A stretch of DNA of 64,000 nt, taken from NCBI RefSeq assembly GCF_030687835.1, contig NZ_CP117449.1:6267001-6331000 (forward strand). Reading direction: 5' to 3'. Of this stretch, positions 1 through 9,480 are shown piece after piece. The notes under the pieces are model-generated. The model was not told the origin of the DNA. It did no database searches and saw only the letters and a program-made list of their open reading frames with translations. The stretch is from Pseudomonas hefeiensis (GTDB lineage: Bacteria; Pseudomonadota; Gammaproteobacteria; Pseudomonadales; Pseudomonadaceae). The position numbers and the translations under genes are program-made. The stretch's first letter is position 1. Every line of letters begins with the position of its first letter.

Positions 1-400
1 AGAGAGACAGGTCGGCTACCAGGCCGCCTCGCGAGCAAGCTTTGCTCCCACAGGTTCTGCTCAAACAAGTCGGATGGGTGTACACCCGCTAAAGCCAGGC
101 CGGCTACCAGGCCGCCTCGCGAGCAAGCTTTGCTCCCACAGGCTCTGCTCAAACAGGTCTGATGGGTGTACACCCGCTAAAGCCAGGCCGGCTGTCAGGC
201 CGCCTCGCGAGCAAGCCTTGCTCCCACAGGCTCTGCTCAAACAGGTCGGATGGGTGTACACCCGCTAAAGCCAGGTCGGCTACCAGGCCGCCTCGCGAGC
301 AAGCTTTGCTCCCACAGGTTCTGCTCAAACAGGTCGGATGGGTGTACACCCGCTAAAGCCAGGCCGGCTATCAGGCCGCCTCGCGGTGGACGTTGATCTT
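1..400. repeat. 88-bp tandem repeat array of REP-containing units
   Basis: The block holding CGCGAGCAAGC...GCTCCCACAG recurs at about 21, 109, 197, 285 and (truncated) 373, a constant 88-bp spacing. Each unit is a REP half palindrome followed by a linker containing GGATGGGTGTACACCCGC, itself a hairpin (GGGTGTACACCC). Units differ by only a few bases. The short ORFs read on both strands repeat the same peptide in every unit and are not genes. Confidence 0.85.
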
Positions 401-660
401 GGGGCCCCGTTAACCACGCTGGCCGAACGCAGGTATTGCGCAGTGGGCATCCCGGCATGGATGCCGGGATAGCCGCGCTGGGCCATGGATGGCCCTTCGC
501 GGCGGGCCCACGGAGCAATGCCTGCGTTCGGGCATGCCGAGCCTAGGCGAGGCACCAAGTGGTGGGGCAAGACCTTTTGGTTACTTTTGGGGCGTTTGCC
601 AAAAGTGACCCGCCGTAAGGGCGGAACCCTAAGCCGCCGTTACCGCAGCAACGGATATGT
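401..660. repeat. Intergenic repeat-like stretch with two CATGGATG hairpins
   Basis: No convincing gene. Two adjacent palindromes share the core CATGGATG: CCCGGCATGGATGCCGGG near 452-469 and GGGCCATGGATGGCCC near 480-495. They are followed by a stretch that can be read as WWGKTFWLLLGRLPKVTRR; from memory such a peptide recurs as a spurious hypothetical in many Pseudomonas intergenic regions. I read it as a dispersed non-coding repeat. Not checked by search. Confidence 0.45.
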
Positions 661-680
661 ACCCAGTCAACCAAATCCTG

Positions 681-871
681 GCTGGCTATCAGACCGCCAT
701 CGCGAGCAGGCTCGCTCCCACAGTTTGATCGGAGTACAACCGGGAGAGCCAGGCCGGCTGTCAGGCCGCCTCGCGAGCAAGCTTTGCTCCCACAGATCTG
801 ACGGGCGTACGACCGGGAGAGCCAAGTCGGCTGTAAGGCCGCTTCGCGAGCAACCTTTGCTCCCACAGGGG
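681..871. repeat. Three diverged tandem REP units (about 71-73 bp)
   Basis: CGCGAGCA...GCTCCCACAG cores begin at about 701, 772 and 845. The linkers contain GGGAGAGCCA and are shorter than in the 88-bp array upstream, so this looks like a related but older or independently expanded array. Confidence 0.7.
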
Positions 872-912
872 ATTAAAGGTTGTCGCGGATACTTCAGCCA
901 GCACAAAACAAA

Positions 913-1002
913 TGTGGGAGCGAGCCTGCTCGCGATGGCGGCGTATCAGTCAACATTGATGTCAACTGAACCGACCCTATCGCGAGCAAGCCAGCTCCCA
1001 CA
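913..1002. repeat. REPIN (two inverted REP palindromes)
   Basis: TGTGGGAGCGAGCCTGCTCGCGA at the left end faces TCGCGAGCAAGCCAGCTCCCACA (split here only in description) at the right end, separated by about 45 bp. This head-to-head arrangement is the typical REPIN form in P. fluorescens-group genomes. It lies just beyond the 3' end of tagQ. Confidence 0.8.
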
Positions 1003-1053
1003 GGTTTGGTGCAGTGATCACTCCCGAGGGGATGATCAACAGCGTTCACTCAA

Positions 1054-1983
1054 TCAAACATTCGGGCAAGGCACCGGTGCCCAGTCACCCAGGTCCGGGT
1101 TTTTGCACATGCTGTTGACCTGGCTGGTGCCGGCGCTGGCAACCTGCTTGCTTTCATCCTGCTTGGCCTTGGCGGTCTGCAGGGTTTTCTCGGTGGTGAC
1201 CGCTTCTTTCGGCACGCTTGGCAACACCGGTTTTTTCGCCGGCTTCACAGCTTTTTTGGTCTTGGTCGAAGCCACAACCGGCTTGGTTTCCGCGGTCGCC
1301 ACGGTCACCACGTCAGTACGCTGCACACCCACTTGTTGCAGGTCTTTTTCATAGGCCTGGGTGTAGTTGTTCAGGTCTTCGGCGGCTTTGCCGTTGACCG
1401 CGACGATCAGGTCGTTGGACTCTTTCAGGCCAGAGACGATTTCTGCCAGGCGCTTGCGGCCTTCAGTTTCGTTGACGGTCTTGGCCTTGCGGTCAGCCAC
1501 CAGCTTGGTGAACGCGCTCTGGTAGCACTGCTGCGAAGCCTTGGCGTACGCGGTGCTGCGGTCGATGTCGGCGGCGCTTTTGTTGACGTCAGCGGCGTAG
1601 GAGGCGATGCGCTGGTTGTCATCGGCGATCTGCTTCTGACGCTCGGTGTAATAACCGGTTGCGCCACCGGCCAAGGCACCACCGGCTGCACCGATGGCGG
1701 CGTTGCGGCCACGGTTTTCCGAATCGGTCAGCGCCCCCAACAGGGCACCCCCGACCGCGCCAACGGCTGCGCCGGTGAGTACCGACTTGGTCATGTTCCC
1801 CTCGGTGGAGCGCAAGTGCTGCACCGGCTCGTAGCAGTTAGGGTAATACTCGACCTTGGTGCTCGACGCGACCTTGGACGTCGGCGACGTCGCGCAGCCG
1901 GTCAGTACAGTGCTGAAGCCGACAGCGACCATCAGCAGGTGACGCTTGGAAACCGAAGCAAAAGGTGTACGGGAGAAAAGCAT
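1054..1983 (-). CDS. tagQ: TagQ, T6SS-associated outer-membrane lipoprotein
   Basis: A 309-residue protein with a lipoprotein signal (hydrophobic stretch ending in LTGC, lipidated Cys about residue 30). Residues about 70-110 are a glycine-zipper region (GAAVGAVGGALLGAL and GAAGGALAGGATG) followed by a charged, mostly helical region and a Lys/Ala/Val-rich tail. It is the last gene of the minus-strand T6SS unit, directly after tagR. In the H1-T6SS of P. aeruginosa TagQ anchors TagR at the outer membrane, in the sensing arm above kinase PpkA. The identification rests mainly on position (tagT-tagS-tagR-tagQ order) and on the lipoprotein plus glycine-zipper architecture. Glycine-zipper lipoproteins also occur elsewhere, so sequence alone would be weaker evidence. 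Confidence 0.78.
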   Translation of the reverse strand: MLFSRTPFASVSKRHLLMVAVGFSTVLTGCATSPTSKVASSTKVEYYPNCYEPVQHLRSTEGNMTKSVLTGAAVGAVGGALLGALTDSENRGRNAAIGAAGGALAGGATGYYTERQKQIADDNQRIASYAADVNKSAADIDRSTAYAKASQQCYQSAFTKLVADRKAKTVNETEGRKRLAEIVSGLKESNDLIVAVNGKAAEDLNNYTQAYEKDLQQVGVQRTDVVTVATAETKPVVASTKTKKAVKPAKKPVLPSVPKEAVTTEKTLQTAKAKQDESKQVASAGTSQVNSMCKNPDLGDWAPVPCPNV

Positions 1984-2068
1984 GATTGTGTTCTCTTTTT
2001 AAGTGTTGACCAGCTCAGCACGGCCCACCGCCGCCTGAGTCCCTTCCAAGCTCGCTGTCAATCAACGA

Positions 2069-3797
2069 TCAAGACCGCTGACCGCTCGATGCGAGCAGTT
2101 CCTTCAATATCGCCGCCGGGTCGGCCCGTTTTTGCTGACGATAAGCACCGACATGGCGAACGAATAACGTTGCGCGCGCCACCAGGCTCTTGCCCAGCAC
2201 CGGCTTGCGCTCCAACTCCTCCTTGATGCGTTGAAACTGCGCCTGGATCACGGCATCGGTGTAGCGCGTGCCGGTGGCCAGGTTGTCGATGTAAATCGCC
2301 ACGGCGCCATCGAGCGCGCTGCGGCCGTTGTTGATGGCCGTGGCGAACAGCTTGGCGCTGGCCTCGTCCTTGGCGTCCACGGCCTGCTGGCGACTGTTCT
2401 GTAAATTGGTCAAGCGGATGTTGTAGTTATTGATGGTCTCGGCCACCAGGGCCGCCGACTGGATCAGGTTGCCCGCCGCTTCCTCGCGCTGCTGAGCGAT
2501 GAGCGAGACGTTGCGCTTGAGCTCTTCGTTGACCAGCCCCAGCTCGGCTTGCAGGCGCGGGTCGACGCTGGCGGCAATGATGCTGTCCAGACGCTTGGTC
2601 GGGTCTTCAGCTTCATCGATGGCATCGGTCAGGGCCGCGAGACGGCCTTCTTTCTCCCATTGGGCGAACAGCTCCTTGTAACGCGAGCGCGGCGCCGACA
2701 ACGCCCCGACCGCCACGCGAAACCCGGTGGTTTCGTTGCTTTGCTCGGTGCCGTCGGCGGCAAACAACGGATATTCGCGGCGCATCCCGGTGAACAGCGT
2801 GCCTTCGCCTTCCAGGTAGTTGCCACCCTTGACCACGAAGCCCCCGTAGGCGCCCTGGCGGCGACCGGCATGCACCAGCTGGAAAGACTCCTGAACCATT
2901 TCGGCGGCGTTGCCGATCACGTCGAACAAACCGATGGGGTTTGGCAGTTTGATGCCGACGGGCATCAGCCGCGCCGCCTGGCCGGTGCCGCCAGCGACCT
3001 GGTTAAACACCGCCCAGTCAGCCAATGGCCCGTCGCTTTCACTGCCTTCCAAGCGCCGGGGAAACAGGCGTCCTTCCAGGTCCTGGCGGCTGACGGCTTG
3101 CCCGCCACGGGCGGCGAATTCCCACTCGACTTCGGTGGGCAAACGCACAAAGCCCAGCCCGCCATCTTCGGCCGAGGTACCGCGACCGCTCACCGGCAGC
3201 AGGTCCTTGTGGTATTTCATCAGCCAGGCGCTGTACACCGCCGCAAAGCGCTCCGCCTCGAACTTCGACAGCTTCACCTTGGGCAAACGCCCGGCCATGC
3301 CTTGGGGCAGCTCGGCTGTGAGGGTCTCGCAGGCCGGCGCGGGTTCACCGCTGGCCAACGATTGCGCCTGGGCCATGACCTGGGCGTATTGGCGAGCGGT
3401 GACCTCGTATTTGCCGATGAAGTACAGCATCGGCTTGAGCGGGGTCTTGGCGTCAGCCTTGGGCATCAACGGCGCGATGGTTTTGTTCCAGTCCTTAGGC
3501 AGGTCCTTGAGGGTGAACTGACCATTGATGAAGTCCCGGCGATAACCGGAAATGAACGACTGCTTATAGCCCGGCCTCGCCTTCGCTGAACGGGTAGCCA
3601 AGGCTGATCTCCCGATCGTCCAGGGTGCCTTGGGCGAGGATGTAGACGTAACGGAACATCATTTGCCCTTCGCACGGCAGCGGCAGGCTGACGTCACCGG
3701 GCAACGGTTTGGGGTTGTCCAGTTTGTCGGTGCTTTCGTCGGCCCAGGCTAAACCGGCCAGGCTCAGCGCCACGGCGGCGCCCAATAACTTATACAT
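2069..3797 (-). pseudogene. tagR: TagR, periplasmic formylglycine-generating-enzyme-like activator of PpkA (frameshifted as read)
   Basis: ATG at 3797 begins a clear signal peptide (MYKLLGAAVALSLAGLAWA) and about 75 residues ending at TAA in this frame. The rest, from GYKQSFISGYRRDF onward, continues in another frame to 2069. The two join perfectly if one base is removed from the CCC run at 3570-3572, giving about 575 residues. The C-terminal frame contains the FGE/sulfatase-modifying-factor fold (IGKYEVTARQYAQ, VRLPTEVEWEFAARGG, NPIGLFDVIGNAAEMV, GFRVAVG) and then a predicted helical tail. In P. aeruginosa TagR is periplasmic and acts with TagQST upstream of PpkA. The start overlaps the tagS stop by 8 nt. 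I suspect a sequence error rather than a dead gene, because the reading frame is otherwise clean. Confidence 0.85.
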
Positions 3798-4986
3798 CGC
3801 GAATTCCTTCACACGCCTGGATGCGCGCCACCCGCCAGCCGCCACAAGCCGCCGCCACGGCGCTGACGCCGAGCACGGCCACCAGGGCCAAGGTGTAGTG
3901 ACGCAGCAGCAGATGGCTGGCGTACTCGCCCGGCAACTGCGCAAATAAATAATTGAGGCCCGACTGCGCCAGGCCATACAGCCCGACACTCAACAGGGCC
4001 GCCAGTGCGGCGCTGTAGAGCGCCTGCAACACCACGAACAACAACAGCGCTGCCGTGGAAACCCCCAGCAGACGCAACACCGACAGCTCCCGACGCTTGC
4101 GCTCGACCGCCGCCAGCGCACCGGCAAAAATCGCCGCGAACGCTCCCGCCAACGCCAACCCGGCGATGATCCAGAACACGATCGACAGGTTGCGGCTCAG
4201 CGATTGCACCTGTGCGATGGTCTGGGCCTGGGTGGACACCAGCAGGTTCTGCGCCGCGAAATACTCGCGCAGCGGCTCCACATCACCCAGGCTGCGGGCG
4301 TACAGACGAAACGCCGGGTACACCCGCTGAGCGCTCTGCCCCACCGCATCGCCCGGCCAGCCGAACGCGGGCACGGCGCGACCGTCGCGGTAATCCTCGG
4401 CCGCTTCCAGCAGCGCCAGCGGCGCGAACAAACCATCCCGGGCAAAAGCTTGCAACGGCAGTACGTGCAACACCTGCACTCGCGTGCGCTGCGCCTCGCT
4501 ACGACCAGCCACCTGTCGACCGAAACTGGCCTGCAGCCAATCACCGGCCTTGGCGCCGAGCTTTTCGGCGGCGGTGTGGCTGAGCACCACTTGATCCAGC
4601 CCTTGCGGCACCGGCAAGCGCTCAAGCAAAGGATCATTGGCCGCCGTGGGGATCATTTCGACGGTGACGGGCGCAGCCTCGCCGCTCAAATCCGCAGTGG
4701 CCGCAATCTGCCGCGTGCGGGCCAGGGCAAACGCCACGTCGTTGCGCCGGCCCAATTGCTCGACGAACTCAGCGCTGAACCGGCCGCCGCCCAACGGAAT
4801 GATTTCCCGGGTAGCCGGGTCATTCTCCAGGCGCTCGGTAAGGCTGCTGACCAGGCCGAATTTCAGGCCGAACAGGACCAGCAATGGCGCGACCACCGCC
4901 ACCAGCGCCAGCACCGAACAGGCCGACAGCCAGGCATCGTTTCGGTAATCCTGCCAGGCCAGGGAAGCCACCAGCGCGCTGCGCAT
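3790..4986 (-). CDS. tagS: TagS, inner-membrane permease of the TagST ABC transporter
   Basis: A 398-residue integral membrane protein of the FtsX/MacB permease type. One TM helix lies near the N-terminus (about residues 21-44), then a periplasmic domain of about 230 residues, then three hydrophobic segments at the C-terminus (FWIIAGLALAGAFAAIFAGA, ALLLFVVLQALYSAALAALL, YTLALVAVLGVSAVAAACGG). The RRELSVLRLLG motif between TM2 and TM3 is typical of this family. An upstream in-frame start would add 18 Arg-rich residues overlapping tagT. I prefer ATG 4986, whose A overlaps the tagT stop in a TGATG junction, indicating translational coupling. In the H1-T6SS TagS works with ATPase TagT in the threonine-phosphorylation pathway. 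Confidence 0.85.
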   Translation of the reverse strand: MRSALVASLAWQDYRNDAWLSACSVLALVAVVAPLLVLFGLKFGLVSSLTERLENDPATREIIPLGGGRFSAEFVEQLGRRNDVAFALARTRQIAATADLSGEAAPVTVEMIPTAANDPLLERLPVPQGLDQVVLSHTAAEKLGAKAGDWLQASFGRQVAGRSEAQRTRVQVLHVLPLQAFARDGLFAPLALLEAAEDYRDGRAVPAFGWPGDAVGQSAQRVYPAFRLYARSLGDVEPLREYFAAQNLLVSTQAQTIAQVQSLSRNLSIVFWIIAGLALAGAFAAIFAGALAAVERKRRELSVLRLLGVSTAALLLFVVLQALYSAALAALLSVGLYGLAQSGLNYLFAQLPGEYASHLLLRHYTLALVAVLGVSAVAAACGGWRVARIQACEGIRDV

Positions 4987-5702
4987 CAGCAAACCTCCCC
5001 GAGGGTCGCGGTGACGCCGCCATCGGCGTCGCGACGACAACTGATGCGCCGCACCTGCAAACCGCTGGCGCGGGCCAGTGACTCATCGTGGGTAGCGACC
5101 ACACAACACACACCGTGATCGCGGGCCTGGGCCACCAGCAACTGCATGACCCGCTCAGCGTTCAGCGGGTCAAGGGCGGCGGTGGGTTCATCCGCCAGCA
5201 ACAGGCGCGGCCCATGCGCCAGGGCGCGGGCGCAACTGACCCGCTGGCGCTGGCCGACGGACAGATCTGCCGGCTTCTTGCCCAGTTGATCGGCGATGTC
5301 CAGTTGCCCGACCAGGCGCGTGACGCTGCCGTCATCCGTCATGCCGAGCAGTTTGCGCGACAATTCGATGTTGCCGCGCACATCCAGAAAACCCAGCAAA
5401 CCACCGGTTTGCAGCACATAACCGAGATGCCGGCTGCGCAGGTCCGCCAAGGCGCCCTGCTGCCGCGCACGCCACAGCGCGGCGATGTCCAGCGGCGTGT
5501 TGGTCGGCGTGAAGTCGAACTGCCCGGCCTGATCCGGCGCCAGCACCAAGGCCAGCAGATCCAGCAAGGTGCTCTTGCCGCAACCGCTGGGGCCGACCAC
5601 CGCCAGTTGTTCGCCGGCACACAATTGCAGCCGAGGAATCACCAGGCTGTAGCGCTGGCTGCCGACGCCCCGGCTTTTGTGTACGGCGCTCATGCTCAGC
5701 AT
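4986..5702 (-). CDS. tagT: TagT, ATPase of the TagST ABC transporter
   Basis: About 238 residues with all ABC ATPase motifs: Walker [13 protein letters not shown]-loop region (YVLQTGGLLG), signature LSVGQRQRVS, Walker B RLLLADEPTAALD and the H-loop in VVATHDESLA. It resembles the LolD/MacB-type ATPases that pair with FtsX-like permeases such as TagS next to it. The longer ORF beginning at 5867 overlaps the ppkA 3' end; ATG 5702 overlaps the ppkA stop (TGATG) and is the better start, with a second ATG at 5693 as an alternative. Energises TagS and acts upstream of PpkA in H1-T6SS activation. Confidence 0.88.
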   Translation of the reverse strand: MLSMSAVHKSRGVGSQRYSLVIPRLQLCAGEQLAVVGPSGCGKSTLLDLLALVLAPDQAGQFDFTPTNTPLDIAALWRARQQGALADLRSRHLGYVLQTGGLLGFLDVRGNIELSRKLLGMTDDGSVTRLVGQLDIADQLGKKPADLSVGQRQRVSCARALAHGPRLLLADEPTAALDPLNAERVMQLLVAQARDHGVCCVVATHDESLARASGLQVRRISCRRDADGGVTATLGEVC

Positions 5703-8700
5703 CACGGCAGCGTCGACAACGGAACGCGGTACAGGGCATCGCCCGGCTCGGCATCGCCGAACCGCACCCAGTTGGCCAGATCGTTGTGGAAGGTCTCGTA
5801 GAGACGGATTTTCGAATCCAGCTCGTCGATGAAATCTTCCTGCTCGGCCACGCTCAGGGACAGCCACAAATCCTGGGTCATGTTCAGCGACTTGCTGCGG
5901 TACGGCAGCCCTTCGAGGTACTCGCCGAGAATCCCGCCGTCAGCCAGGTTGCCCCCTTTGCGCAACGCCGAAGGATCGCGGCTCATGTAGGCACTGGCGC
6001 TGGCGATTTCCTGGAAGAAATCCTTGGGCGACGTCTGGGTCTTGCGCGCCGCATCGACGATCAGTTTCAGCGACTGCTGCAAGTCGTTGAGTTGCAGTTT
6101 GGTCAGCATCACGCACACCTGGAACGCCGGCAGCGCCGGGTTGGTCAGGTCACGGTCAGCGGTCCAGGCGCTGACCAGTTGCGGGGCCTGACTGGCAGAT
6201 TTGCGCCCCAAAAAGTCCATGTGCATCGCGTAGCCGACCGCCGCCGATTTATCGGTCAGGCTCGGCGCCGCGCTCAACTGCGGGACGCTTTGCGGTTGGT
6301 TGCTGCGCACCTGATGCACCAGGTCGGCGAACACCGAACCGATCTCGTCGACACGCTCGCCCAACTTGCGCACATCGGCGCCCGGCACCGGAATGTACAG
6401 GTCACCGATCCGCGGGTTGGCGTCGGCGGTCAGGGTGCGATATTGGCTCTGCGCACCGCCGTGGGTTTTCTTGCCGGCGTCGCTGAGCAGGTGCAGGGCG
6501 TAGATCTTGATCTGTTTGCCCAGCGCCGCTTGACGCACTTCGGCTTCGTTCATTTGCGTGGCGGCAAACGGATCGTTCTTGCGCAGGGCACCGGCATCGG
6601 TGACCAACAGGATCAGGCGCCCGCCATAACCGGACCAGTCCATGCCCTCCACCGCTTCCATGACGCCGGCAAACGCATCTTCGTTGAACGAATGGCTCGA
6701 CACCGTGGACGCCTTGACCTGTCGCGCCATCTCCATGAAGCGTTGCGGATCGCGGCCCTGCTCCAGGGTGATCAGGGTCTTGGCGACGTACTCCAGGCCG
6801 GGGGTTTTCCGGGTGCTGCTGCGAAAACCCACCATGCCGAAGCTGACACTGTCCAGCTCGCCACGCTCGGCGATGCGGCTTTGCAGTTCGTGGACCACGT
6901 CGCGGACTTGATCGATGTACGGCTGCATCGACACGGTGGTGTCCACCACCAGCACCACGGCGGTACGGAACGCGTCAGCGTTGGCGGTGCTGATGGGCGT
7001 GTTGGTCGTAGCCCTCGGCGTGTTGCCAGGGTCGATGGACGCCACGTTCAGCAACTGCACCGGCTGGCCGGTCTCATCGAAGCTCTCGCGGGAGTCGAAG
7101 ATCGGCAGCAGGTAGAACTGGTTCTGCGGCACGGCACTGGCGGCCGGTTCCAGGGCCAGCACTTGCTGGTTGTCTTCGCGGTTCTGCTGGGCCTTGAGCA
7201 ACACGTTCCTGGCCGCCGAAGGGTCGGCCAGCAGCTTTTCCACTTCGCCGGGCTGACGCAGGAACATCACGGGCGCGCGGCCGGAACGCTCGGTGAACTT
7301 GAGCACCAGGCTTTGCTTCCAGTCGCTGACCTGAGTGGCGGGCAACCAACCGTCGCTGCGCCCGTCCGTGGCCGCGCCGACCCGCAACCAGGGGCTGCCA
7401 TCGAGGTCTTTGCGCTCATACACGTACAACACGGAAAACGCCGGCAACGCCTTGCCGGGCGCAGCGCCCGCTTCTTCAGTGAGCTTGGCGCCCGGTTTGC
7501 TCAGCACGCGCTGGAACAGGGTTTTCTTGCCAGCCATCAACAATGGACGCTGGCCGCCATCGGCCTGCGTCGCCACAGGCGGTTTTGCCGGGGGCACTTC
7601 AGGCGCCTTGACCGGCGGCGGATCAACCGGCGACGTCGAGACAATCGGCGGCTTCGCGTCTTCTCCACCATCGCCCGACAGCCACCAATAACCCGCGCCA
7701 CCCAACGCCAGCGCCACGGCCACCGCGACAGCGGCCAGTGCGAACAGCGGGGTCTTGGGCTGCGACGAAACGCTGGACCGTTGAGTTGGGCTCACCGGTG
7801 GCGGGGTTGGCTTGGGCTGGGATTGCGGCTGTGCGGGCCCTGTCGGAATGTCGATGGAGACCGGCGTCAATCCCGCCAGATCATCGCCGGTCGGTTTCAT
7901 CGATACAGGGATCGGCAACGGCCGGATCAGCGTCGCGTCCGAGGATTCCTCGGGCAGGTTGTCCAGCGCCCGCAACAGCGCCGCCGCATCCGGGAAACGT
8001 TCCGCCGGATCCTTGGCCAACAGCTTGCGCAACACGTCCTGATAACGACCGTGATGCACCGGCAATTCCGGCAACGGTTCGGTCAGGTGCGCCAGGGCCG
8101 TGGACAGCGCGTCATTGCCGGTATACGGCAGTTTGCCGACAAGGATTTCGTAGAGCACCACGCCCAGGGCATACAGGTCGGCCCGACCGTCGATGTCTTG
8201 CCCACGGGCTTGTTCCGGGCTCATGTAGCTGGGCGTGCCAACGGCGAAACCGGCCTGGGTGAATTGCGTGCGGTCGTCCAGGGACTTGGCGATGCCGAAG
8301 TCCGAGAGTACCGCCGTGCCGTCGGCGCGGAACAGGATGTTGGCCGGCTTCACGTCACGGTGGACCAGACCCAGGCCATGGGCATAACCCAGGGCCGAGG
8401 CAATCTGGCGGATGTAGATCAGGCCCTGCTCCGGCGACAGGCCGGCGGCGATGCGCTCCTTGAGCGTGCCGTTGGGCAGGTATTCCATGGCCATGTAATA
8501 CAGCTCACCGACGTTGCCGATGTCATGGATGGTGACCGTGTGCGGGTGGGACAGGCGCGCCAGGGTCTTGCCTTCGCGCAGGAAGCGCTCGCAGAACGTC
8601 GGGTCGGCCGCCAGCGCGGCCGCCATGACTTTCAGCGCCACCTTGCGCTCCAGGGAACGCTGGGTTGCCAGGTAGACGCTGGCCATCGCGCCTTCGCCGA

Positions 8701-8752
8701 TCTCCCCTTCAATGTCGTAGCCGGGGATCTGAATGTTCAAAGCGGGGTTCAT
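5702..8752 (-). CDS. ppkA: PpkA, transmembrane Ser/Thr protein kinase activating the T6SS
   Basis: 1016 residues. Residues about 12-265 are a Hanks-type kinase: glycine loop GEGAMASV, ATP-binding Lys41 (VALKVM), catalytic loop HRDVKPANI with Asp133, and DFG with Asp151. A proline-rich linker follows, then one TM helix (LFALAAVAVAVALALGG) and a periplasmic part. The latter contains an SH3-like segment and a von Willebrand A domain with a DTTVS MIDAS-like motif, followed by a long C-terminal region. In P. aeruginosa PpkA phosphorylates Fha1 and thereby triggers H1-T6SS assembly; the vWA side receives the TagQRST signal. It overlaps pppA by 4 nt (ATGA), so kinase and opposing phosphatase are coupled. 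Confidence 0.95.
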   Translation of the reverse strand: MNPALNIQIPGYDIEGEIGEGAMASVYLATQRSLERKVALKVMAAALAADPTFCERFLREGKTLARLSHPHTVTIHDIGNVGELYYMAMEYLPNGTLKERIAAGLSPEQGLIYIRQIASALGYAHGLGLVHRDVKPANILFRADGTAVLSDFGIAKSLDDRTQFTQAGFAVGTPSYMSPEQARGQDIDGRADLYALGVVLYEILVGKLPYTGNDALSTALAHLTEPLPELPVHHGRYQDVLRKLLAKDPAERFPDAAALLRALDNLPEESSDATLIRPLPIPVSMKPTGDDLAGLTPVSIDIPTGPAQPQSQPKPTPPPVSPTQRSSVSSQPKTPLFALAAVAVAVALALGGAGYWWLSGDGGEDAKPPIVSTSPVDPPPVKAPEVPPAKPPVATQADGGQRPLLMAGKKTLFQRVLSKPGAKLTEEAGAAPGKALPAFSVLYVYERKDLDGSPWLRVGAATDGRSDGWLPATQVSDWKQSLVLKFTERSGRAPVMFLRQPGEVEKLLADPSAARNVLLKAQQNREDNQQVLALEPAASAVPQNQFYLLPIFDSRESFDETGQPVQLLNVASIDPGNTPRATTNTPISTANADAFRTAVVLVVDTTVSMQPYIDQVRDVVHELQSRIAERGELDSVSFGMVGFRSSTRKTPGLEYVAKTLITLEQGRDPQRFMEMARQVKASTVSSHSFNEDAFAGVMEAVEGMDWSGYGGRLILLVTDAGALRKNDPFAATQMNEAEVRQAALGKQIKIYALHLLSDAGKKTHGGAQSQYRTLTADANPRIGDLYIPVPGADVRKLGERVDEIGSVFADLVHQVRSNQPQSVPQLSAAPSLTDKSAAVGYAMHMDFLGRKSASQAPQLVSAWTADRDLTNPALPAFQVCVMLTKLQLNDLQQSLKLIVDAARKTQTSPKDFFQEIASASAYMSRDPSALRKGGNLADGGILGEYLEGLPYRSKSLNMTQDLWLSLSVAEQEDFIDELDSKIRLYETFHNDLANWVRFGDAEPGDALYRVPLSTLP

Positions 8753-9480
8753 GACGGCACCTTCACGACAACCACGGTGATGTTGTCCGGCGCGCCGCGC
8801 ATCAGACCCAGGGACACCAGGCTGCTGGCGATCTCGCCGGGCTCGTCGTGGTTCAGGACTTCACGGATTTCATCGTCCTCGACGGTCTTGGTCAGCCCGT
8901 CGCTGCACAGCAGGTAGCTGTCGCCGGGCACCAGCAGCAGCTCGACCATCGCCAGATTCAGTTGCGCCTCGACCCCGATCGCACGGGTGACGATGTTGGC
9001 CCGTGGATGCACCCGGGCTTCGGCTTCGCTGAGCAGGCCGCTGTCCTGCAGGTCCTGGACGTAGCTGTGATCACGGGAGATGCTTTCGAGCTTGCCGTCG
9101 CGCAGGCGGTACAAGCGACTGTCACCGGCCCACAGGCACATGCCGCGCAGGTCCCGCGTAACCAGCACCACCACGGTGCTGCCCATCATGGTCACGCCAC
9201 GGTTGGCGGTTTCTTCACGCACCGCGGCGTTGACCCGCAGCAAGTCGCTGTGCAGCGCGGCGACGTATTCGTCCAGTGAGCGGCCCGCGGCAATGCCGCG
9301 CAGGCTGTCGACGATCAGGCTACTGACGTAGTCGCCTGCCGCGTGCCCACCCATGCCATCGGCGACCACCCACAGGCCGTTTTCCGGCAGATCCAGGCAC
9401 GCGTCTTCATTGACCTGGCGAACCATGCCGACATGGCTCTTGCTTGCAGACTTGAAGGCTTTCCCAGCACTTGGACGCAT
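8749..9480 (-). CDS. pppA: PppA, PP2C-type Ser/Thr phosphatase that antagonises PpkA
   Basis: 243 residues covering a full PPM/PP2C domain: VRQVNEDA (metal-binding Asp/Glu region), VVADGMGGHAAGD, LWAGDSRLYRLRDG, LLCSDGLTK and DNITVVVV. All the Asp residues expected to bind the two metal ions are present. It is soluble with no signal peptide. It lies between tagF and ppkA, starting one base before the tagF stop region ends and overlapping ppkA by 4 nt. In the H1-T6SS PppA dephosphorylates Fha and resets the apparatus. Confidence 0.95.
   Translation of the reverse strand: MRPSAGKAFKSASKSHVGMVRQVNEDACLDLPENGLWVVADGMGGHAAGDYVSSLIVDSLRGIAAGRSLDEYVAALHSDLLRVNAAVREETANRGVTMMGSTVVVLVTRDLRGMCLWAGDSRLYRLRDGKLESISRDHSYVQDLQDSGLLSEAEARVHPRANIVTRAIGVEAQLNLAMVELLLVPGDSYLLCSDGLTKTVEDDEIREVLNHDEPGEIASSLVSLGLMRGAPDNITVVVVKVPS

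Noticed and set aside
485..1354. 289-codon plus-strand ORF in the left repeat block
   Set aside because: Runs through REP arrays and then antisense to tagQ; the peptide repeats with the DNA repeat and has no domain.
5786..8917. 1043-codon plus-strand ORF
   Set aside because: Antisense to ppkA in high-GC sequence. Translation is Arg/Gln/His-rich with no domain, whereas the minus-strand frame shows a complete kinase and vWA domain.
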